A stretch of DNA of 64,000 nt from Kiritimatiellia bacterium (GTDB lineage: Bacteria; Verrucomicrobiota; Kiritimatiellia; RFP12; DVOR01), in the NCBI GenBank assembly GCA_017558005.1, contig JAFYWN010000014.1, positions 81,902 through 145,901 on the forward strand, in the 5' to 3' direction. Of this stretch, positions 59,570 through 64,000 are shown one piece after another. The notes beneath the pieces are model-generated. The model saw only the letters and a program-made list of their open reading frames with translations. It was not told the origin of the DNA and did not search any database. Both the position numbers and the translations under genes were made by a program. The stretch's first letter is position 1; each line of letters opens with the position of its first letter.

Positions 59570-59795
59570 TAGAGAGAAAGATTGTCAATGAAGGTGACGG
59601 ATGTTTTGATTGGTGTTGATTGGCAAAGATTGGATGCGGAAAGGGGAGGCTGGTTGTCGCGTGGGGAGCATGGTGGCGCGGCAAATGGTGTATGGAAGAG
59701 ACGGCAGATCCGGTTGTCGCGCGAGGAGTTTTATGGTGTGGCAAATAGTGCGGAAGGGGGCGCAGGGAAGGGGGGTGATTGCGTGATGCAGGTGG
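59570..59795. other. intergenic region between nifU and hydA, with a 60-bp direct repeat
   Basis: No gene is supported. Two imperfect copies of about 47 bp start at 59651 and 59711, 60 bp apart, both containing GGTTGTCGCG and GCAAAT. The plus strand is G-rich and C-poor. A short minus-strand frame here is His/Pro-rich and follows the repeat, so it is not called. Confidence 0.45.
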
Positions 59796-59838
59796 CTAAA
59801 AACACAGATGCCACCCGAGTGGGCGGCATCTGTGTTTG
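59796..59838 (-). terminator. terminator after hydA
   Basis: A 17-bp stem AAACACAGATGCCGCCC/GGGTGGCATCTGTGTTT with one G-U pair and a 4-nt loop, followed on the minus strand by TTTAGCC. It lies 17 bp after the hydA stop. Confidence 0.9.
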
Positions 59839-59854
59839 CGCTCTGCGCTTAGGC

Positions 59855-61618
59855 TTACTTGGCGTAAACCGGCTTGGCAGAGTAGTGCGTGTGCAGGAGG
59901 TGATGAGCCTTTTCGCTGCAAGGCGCGCCCAAGAAGTCTTCGTAGATCTTTGCAATCTGCGGGTTCTGGTGCGAGCAACGGATTGCCTTTTCGCGGTCAT
60001 CCTTGTAGAGGCCTTCCATACGCATCTTGCGGATTTCATCCGTTGCGAGCGTGGGCTGACCACCACCACCGATGCAACCACCACGGCAAGCCATCACTTC
60101 AATGAACTGCCAACGCGGCGGGCGACCAGCCTTGCGGTCTTCGCGGATGGCATTCAACACCTGTTCCACGTTGCCCATCTGGTGAGCCACTGCGATGGAG
60201 ACCTTGGTGCCCTTGATGTCAATGACTGCTTCCTTCACGCCGTCCAAACCGCGCACCTGCGTGAAGTCGAGGTTGGCGAGTTCTTCCTTGGTGATGAGGT
60301 AGTAGGCCGAACGAAGCGCAGCTTCCATCACGCCGCCCGTTGCACCAAAGAGGGTGCCAGCGCCGGTGTATTCGCCGAGGATGGAGTCTGCATCACTTTC
60401 AGGCAGATTGTTGAAGTCGAGGCCTGCGATCTTGATCATACGAGCCAATTCGCGGGTGGTCAACACCACATCGACGTCCTGGTAGCCAGAGGCGTGCATT
60501 TCGTCGGAACGGGTGATTTCGTACTTCTTCGCTGTGCAAGGCATAATTGAGACCACATACATCGAAGCGGGGTTGATGCCCATCTTTTCTGCGAAGTAGG
60601 TCTTTGCCATCACGCCGAGCATCTGCTGCGGGCTCTTTGCGGTGGAGAAGTTGGGGATGAAGTCGGTCGCATACTTTTCCATCCAGTCCGTCCACGAGGG
60701 GCAGCAGGAGGTGATGAGCGGGAGCTCGCCACCCTGCGTGAAGCGCTGGACGAATTCAGTGCCTTCTTCCATGATGGTGAGGTCGGCAGAGAAGTTGGTG
60801 TCAAAGACTGCTTCGAAGCCCAAACGGCGGAGTGCGGTGTAAATCTTGCCCGTGGAGAGTTCGCCCGGCTTCATGCCGAAGGCTTCACCCAACGCCACGC
60901 GCACTGCCGGCGCAATCTGCACTGCAGTGTAACGTTCGGGGTCGCGGAGGGCATTCCACACTTTGCTGGTTTCATCCTTTTCGTAGATGGCACCGACGGG
61001 GCAGTGTGCAGAGCACTGACCGCACTTGATGCACGGGGAGTCATTCAACGGCACATCTGCAGCAGGGGCGATCTTCATCTTTTCGCCACGGCCGATGAAT
61101 TCGAGCGCCCACACGTTCTGCATTTCCTGGCAGACGATTGCGCAGCGGCCACACTTGATGCACTTATCCGGCTCAAGCACGATCGAAGGCGTGCTGGTGT
61201 CGCGTTCAATGTGTTCAATTGCAGGACGCGGGAAGGGTACTTCGCGGATGCCAAACTCAGCCGCCACGCGCTGCAATTCGCAGTTGCCCGAGCGGGGGCA
61301 ACGCAAGCAGTCGTTCGGGTGCGTGCTGAGGATCAATTCCACCACGGTCTTACGGATCTGGACGATGTCGGGATCGTGCGTGGTGATGTGCATGCCTTCT
61401 GCCACTTCCGTGCAGCAAGCACGGAGCAATTTCGGCGAGTTGCCATTACGCACCACGCAGATACCGCAGGCGGCCCACGCCTTGATGTCAGGGTGGTGGC
61501 AGAGGGTCGGGATGCGGATGGCCACCTTGCGAGCGGCTTCAAGAATGGTGGTGCCTTCAGGAACTTCCACGGCGATGCCGTTGATTTCCAAATGAATCAT
61601 TTTCTTTGCTTCTTCCAT
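59855..61618 (-). CDS. hydA: [FeFe]-hydrogenase catalytic subunit, trimeric type
   Basis: Makes or consumes H2 at the H-cluster. The protein is 587 residues. The N-terminal [2Fe-2S] domain contains PTLCHHPDIKAWAACGICV. A His-Cys3 cluster (HPNDCLRCPRSGNCELQ) and two [4Fe-4S] ferredoxin sites (CIKCGRCAIVC, CIKCGQCSAHC) follow. The H-cluster signatures are TSCCPSW, PCTAKKYE and MACRGGCIGGGGQP. This is the M3-type layout of bifurcating group A3 enzymes. It does not have the extra C-terminal clusters of longer HydA proteins. GAGGAG precedes ATG 61618. hydB and hydC lie directly upstream, 11 and 9 bp apart, in one operon. HydE, HydF and HydG maturases are not in the window. Confidence 0.96.
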   Translation of the reverse strand: MEEAKKMIHLEINGIAVEVPEGTTILEAARKVAIRIPTLCHHPDIKAWAACGICVVRNGNSPKLLRACCTEVAEGMHITTHDPDIVQIRKTVVELILSTHPNDCLRCPRSGNCELQRVAAEFGIREVPFPRPAIEHIERDTSTPSIVLEPDKCIKCGRCAIVCQEMQNVWALEFIGRGEKMKIAPAADVPLNDSPCIKCGQCSAHCPVGAIYEKDETSKVWNALRDPERYTAVQIAPAVRVALGEAFGMKPGELSTGKIYTALRRLGFEAVFDTNFSADLTIMEEGTEFVQRFTQGGELPLITSCCPSWTDWMEKYATDFIPNFSTAKSPQQMLGVMAKTYFAEKMGINPASMYVVSIMPCTAKKYEITRSDEMHASGYQDVDVVLTTRELARMIKIAGLDFNNLPESDADSILGEYTGAGTLFGATGGVMEAALRSAYYLITKEELANLDFTQVRGLDGVKEAVIDIKGTKVSIAVAHQMGNVEQVLNAIREDRKAGRPPRWQFIEVMACRGGCIGGGGQPTLATDEIRKMRMEGLYKDDREKAIRCSHQNPQIAKIYEDFLGAPCSEKAHHLLHTHYSAKPVYAK

Positions 61619-61629
61619 GGTAACGCTCC

Positions 61630-63489
61630 TCAGGCGAGTTCGATGGCGTGCAACTTACAAGTGTTGTAGCACTGACCGCACTTCACGCACTTCTGCGGAT
61701 CAATGACGTGCTTTTCTTTGATTTTACCAGCGATTGCATCAGCAGGGCAGACGCGGGCACACATGGTGCATCCCACGCAACGTGCCGGATTGATGCGATA
61801 CTGCACCAACTTCTTGCACTTGCCAGAGGGGCACTTGCGGTCATTGATGTGTGCGAGCACTTCGTCCATGAAGTAGCGCAACATTGCCTGCACGGGGTTG
61901 GAAGCCGTCTGGCCCAAGCCGCAGAGGGAGGCGCGATTCATTGCATCGCAGATGTCACGCATCTTCTGGATGTCTTCAGGTTCACCCTTGCCTTCGGAGA
62001 TGCGAGTGAGCGTGTTGAGCAGCGCACGGCCACCGATACGGCAGGGCATGCACTTGCCGCAGCTTTCATCCACAGTGAATTCGAGGTAGAACTTTGCCAC
62101 GTCCACGATGCAGTCGGTGTCGTCCATGACGATCAAACCGCCAGAACCCATGATGGAGCCAATCTTTGCGAGCGATTCGTAGTCAATGGGCATATCGAGG
62201 AATTCGGGCGGAATCATGCCGCCAGAAGGACCACCTGTCTGAGCAGCCTTGAAGGTGCGGCCGTTGGGGATGCCACCGCCGATGTCGAAGATGATTTCGC
62301 GAAGGGTGATGCCCATCGGCACTTCGATCAAACCGGAGTTCTTCACCTTACCTGTGAGTGCGAAGACCTTGGTGCCCTTGCTGGTGGCGGTGCCGATAGA
62401 GCTGAACCACTTGGCGCCCTTGGTGATGATGACGGCGACGTTGGCGAGGGTTTCCACGTTGTTGATAATCGTGGGCTTGCCCCAGAGACCCTTCACTGCA
62501 GGGAAGGGAGGACGCGGGGTCGGCTGACCGCGCTTGCCTTCAATGGAGGCGAGAAGAGCCGTTTCTTCACCGCACACGAATGCGCCTGCGCCGAAGCGAA
62601 GCTCGATGTCGAAGGTGAAGTCCGTGCCGAGGATGTTTTCGCAACCGAGCAAGCCGTATTCACGAGCCTGTTCAATAGCGATCTGCAGGCGCTTAATGGC
62701 CAGCGGATATTCGGCGCGGATGTAAATGAAGCCCTTCGTGGCGCCCGTAGCGCGACCTGCGATCATCATCGCTTCGAGGATGGCATGGGGGTCGCCTTCC
62801 AACGTGGAGCGGTCCATGTATGCGCCCGGGTCGCCTTCGTCAGCGTTACACACGATGTACTTCTGGTCGGCCTGAACGGCGGCAGAGAACTGCCACTTCT
62901 TACCCGTCGGGAAGCCTGCACCACCACGGCCACGCAGACCAGAGTCAAGGATCTCCTGAATGATGCCTTCGGGCGTCATTTCAAAGAGTGCCTTTTCGAG
63001 GCCCAAATAACCATCATGTGCGATGTAATCGTCAATCTTTTCAGGGTCAATCAAACCGCAGTGACGGAGCACGATACGCTGCTGCTTGGCATAGAAGTCA
63101 ATGTCTTTACCTTCATGGCCCGCTTCTGCCTGGCTCTTATCGTAGAGCAGACGTGCCACAACCTGACCGCCCACAATGTGTTCGTTGATAATTGCTGCGG
63201 CATCTTCGGGCTTCACGTCCACATAGAAGGTGTCGGAGGGAAGGACCTTAACAATCGGACCGCGTTCGCAGAAGCCCATGCAGCCCGTACGGACGATGCT
63301 CACATTTGCGCCAGCATATTCAGCCGCCTTCTTCAGGGCTGCGTAGAGCGCCAGACCGCCATTGGAGTCACAAGCGGTACCACCGCAAACGAGCAAATAC
63401 TGCTTACCGCCGACTTCATCCTTCTTGTTGGCTTCAGTCAAGCGCGTACGCAGTGCATTAAGAGATTCACGTGTAAGTTTTTCGGACAT
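61630..63489 (-). CDS. hydB: hydrogenase subunit HydB, NuoF-like
   Basis: The flavin subunit that exchanges electrons between NADH and the Fe-S chain. The protein is 619 residues. An N-terminal thioredoxin-like [2Fe-2S] domain (CGGTACDSNGG, GCMGFCERG) precedes the NuoF core with the FMN and NADH sites (GRGGAGFPTGKKW, CNADEGDPGAYMDRS). The [4Fe-4S] site ESCGKCMPCRIGG follows. Two C-terminal [4Fe-4S] motifs are present (CVGCTMCARVCPADAI, CVKCGQCYNTCKLHAI). The full cluster set matches electron-bifurcating HydABC, where NADH and ferredoxin are oxidised together. Confidence 0.96.
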   Translation of the reverse strand: MSEKLTRESLNALRTRLTEANKKDEVGGKQYLLVCGGTACDSNGGLALYAALKKAAEYAGANVSIVRTGCMGFCERGPIVKVLPSDTFYVDVKPEDAAAIINEHIVGGQVVARLLYDKSQAEAGHEGKDIDFYAKQQRIVLRHCGLIDPEKIDDYIAHDGYLGLEKALFEMTPEGIIQEILDSGLRGRGGAGFPTGKKWQFSAAVQADQKYIVCNADEGDPGAYMDRSTLEGDPHAILEAMMIAGRATGATKGFIYIRAEYPLAIKRLQIAIEQAREYGLLGCENILGTDFTFDIELRFGAGAFVCGEETALLASIEGKRGQPTPRPPFPAVKGLWGKPTIINNVETLANVAVIITKGAKWFSSIGTATSKGTKVFALTGKVKNSGLIEVPMGITLREIIFDIGGGIPNGRTFKAAQTGGPSGGMIPPEFLDMPIDYESLAKIGSIMGSGGLIVMDDTDCIVDVAKFYLEFTVDESCGKCMPCRIGGRALLNTLTRISEGKGEPEDIQKMRDICDAMNRASLCGLGQTASNPVQAMLRYFMDEVLAHINDRKCPSGKCKKLVQYRINPARCVGCTMCARVCPADAIAGKIKEKHVIDPQKCVKCGQCYNTCKLHAIELA

Positions 63490-63498
63490 GGCTGCTCC

Positions 63499-63975
63499 TT
63501 ACTTGTTACGGAACTTATCCAGAATTCCCGGCAACATCGCCTTGGTCACTTTACCAAAGACTTCGCCGTTAATCACAATCACCGGCGCCAAGCCGCAGCA
63601 TCCGAGGCAACGCACCGCTTCGGTGGAGAATTCGCCGTCAGGAGTGACCGTATTCACGCCGACACCGAGTTCCTGTTCCAACGCCTTCATGATGTCATCG
63701 CCGCCCTTGAGGTAGCACGCCGTACCAAGGCAGACCTGAATCAGGTTACGACCGGGTTGCTTCAACTTGAAGAAGTTGTAGAAGGTAATCACGCCGTAAA
63801 TCTTCGCCAACGGCACCTCTAAGAGATCCGCAAGTTCCAACACGATTTCGCGCGGCATATAGCCGTACGTCTGCTGGATTCGGTGCAATACCATAATCAA
63901 ATTGCCTGGACGCGGTTTCCATTCTTCGATGAAAGCGCGCAATTCTGGCGTAAGGGTCTTCGTATCCTGACTCAT
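63499..63975 (-). CDS. hydC: hydrogenase subunit HydC, NuoE-like
   Basis: A 158-residue [2Fe-2S] thioredoxin-fold subunit. The cluster cysteines are in VCLGTACYLKGG and LGCCGLAPVIV. The N-terminal helical part contains RIQQTYGYMPREI. It is the first gene of hydCBA on the minus strand. GGAGAG precedes ATG 63975, so the start is complete, but the promoter lies beyond the right edge (63976-64000 shows only the Shine-Dalgarno). Confidence 0.95.
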   Translation of the reverse strand: MSQDTKTLTPELRAFIEEWKPRPGNLIMVLHRIQQTYGYMPREIVLELADLLEVPLAKIYGVITFYNFFKLKQPGRNLIQVCLGTACYLKGGDDIMKALEQELGVGVNTVTPDGEFSTEAVRCLGCCGLAPVIVINGEVFGKVTKAMLPGILDKFRNK

Positions 63976-64000
63976 TGGAGTCTCTCCTTAATCTTATAAC

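Noticed and set aside
61648-63822. 724-codon plus-strand frame over hydB and hydC
   Set aside because: It is antisense to two genes with complete cluster motifs. Such long antisense frames are common in this codon usage.
1-64000. rRNA or tRNA genes
   Set aside because: No rRNA-like sequence was recognised, and no intergenic gap showed an obvious cloverleaf with a GGTTCGA-type T-loop. A covariance-model search would be decisive and could not be run.

Overview
The window reads as chromosome of an anaerobic, Gram-negative bacterium of the PVC group, most likely a gut-type Verrucomicrobiota/Kiritimatiellota lineage. The taxonomic call is an inference. It rests on a C-terminal PEP-CTERM sorting signal beside a secreted repeat protein, an LPS gene set (hldE, gmhA, a heptosyltransferase, kdsB, waaA, lpxA, an LptF/LptG permease), an OmpA porin, a trimeric [FeFe]-hydrogenase hydABC, and oxygen-sensitive enzymes such as an Fe-S serine dehydratase. 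No rRNA, tRNA or CRISPR array was recognised. Genes are densely packed, with many 4-bp overlaps. Several start regions carry an extended -10 motif of the form TGnTATAMT.

Layout. 0.2-1.6 kb: two secreted proteins, the second PEP-CTERM. 1.6-4.0 kb: accessory patch with a REP-associated tyrosine transposase (RAYT) that carries an extra C-terminal Rossmann-like domain, set among five hairpin-rich repeats, followed by a repeat-rich non-coding stretch. 4.0-7.3 kb (minus): M16 peptidase, double-ABC ATPase, MarC. 7.5-14.1 kb (plus): gpmI, an M24 peptidase, folE, then the ADP-heptose operon hldE-gmhA-heptosyltransferase. 14.2-22.2 kb (minus): U32 peptidase-like protein, leucine-rich repeat protein, Nudix-BirA fusion, SGNH lipoprotein, two-domain RidA-fold protein and a propeller/di-haem cytochrome. 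22.5-32.3 kb (minus): a ten-kilobase directon from pyrF to ridA covering Kdo-lipid A, phospholipid and shikimate genes, threonine deaminase, an ABC exporter and a DNA polymerase III delta' gene.

32.3-33.7 kb is the largest gene-free stretch. It holds AT-rich DNA, three TTATCAACA boxes, an iteron-like array, a strong promoter under a palindrome and a pair of long inverted repeats. It is a candidate replication origin or other control region. 33.7-36.8 kb (plus): MoxR ATPase, DUF58 protein, L-serine dehydratase. 36.9-52.4 kb (minus): dgt, SNF2 helicase, thrC, cation/proton antiporter, lysS, transketolase, rhomboid plus a small membrane protein, mutY, nitroreductase, pheS. Upstream of transketolase lies an array of palindromic sites spaced exactly 21 bp apart. 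53.0-54.1 kb (plus): a lone EboE-like protein. 54.2-64.0 kb (minus): lpxA, LptF/G, OmpA, nifS-nifU and hydCBA.

How it fits together. The LPS, lipid and outer-membrane genes build a diderm envelope. Sugar and amino-acid fermentation genes (gpmI, tkt, sdaA, ilvA) feed pyruvate and reduced carriers, and HydABC can reoxidise NADH together with ferredoxin to H2. NifS and NifU supply the Fe-S clusters that HydABC, MutY and the serine dehydratase need. The least explained elements are the RAYT with its extra domain and repeats, the 33-kb region, the 21-bp operator array at 48.4 kb, the Nudix-BirA fusion and the orphan EboE.
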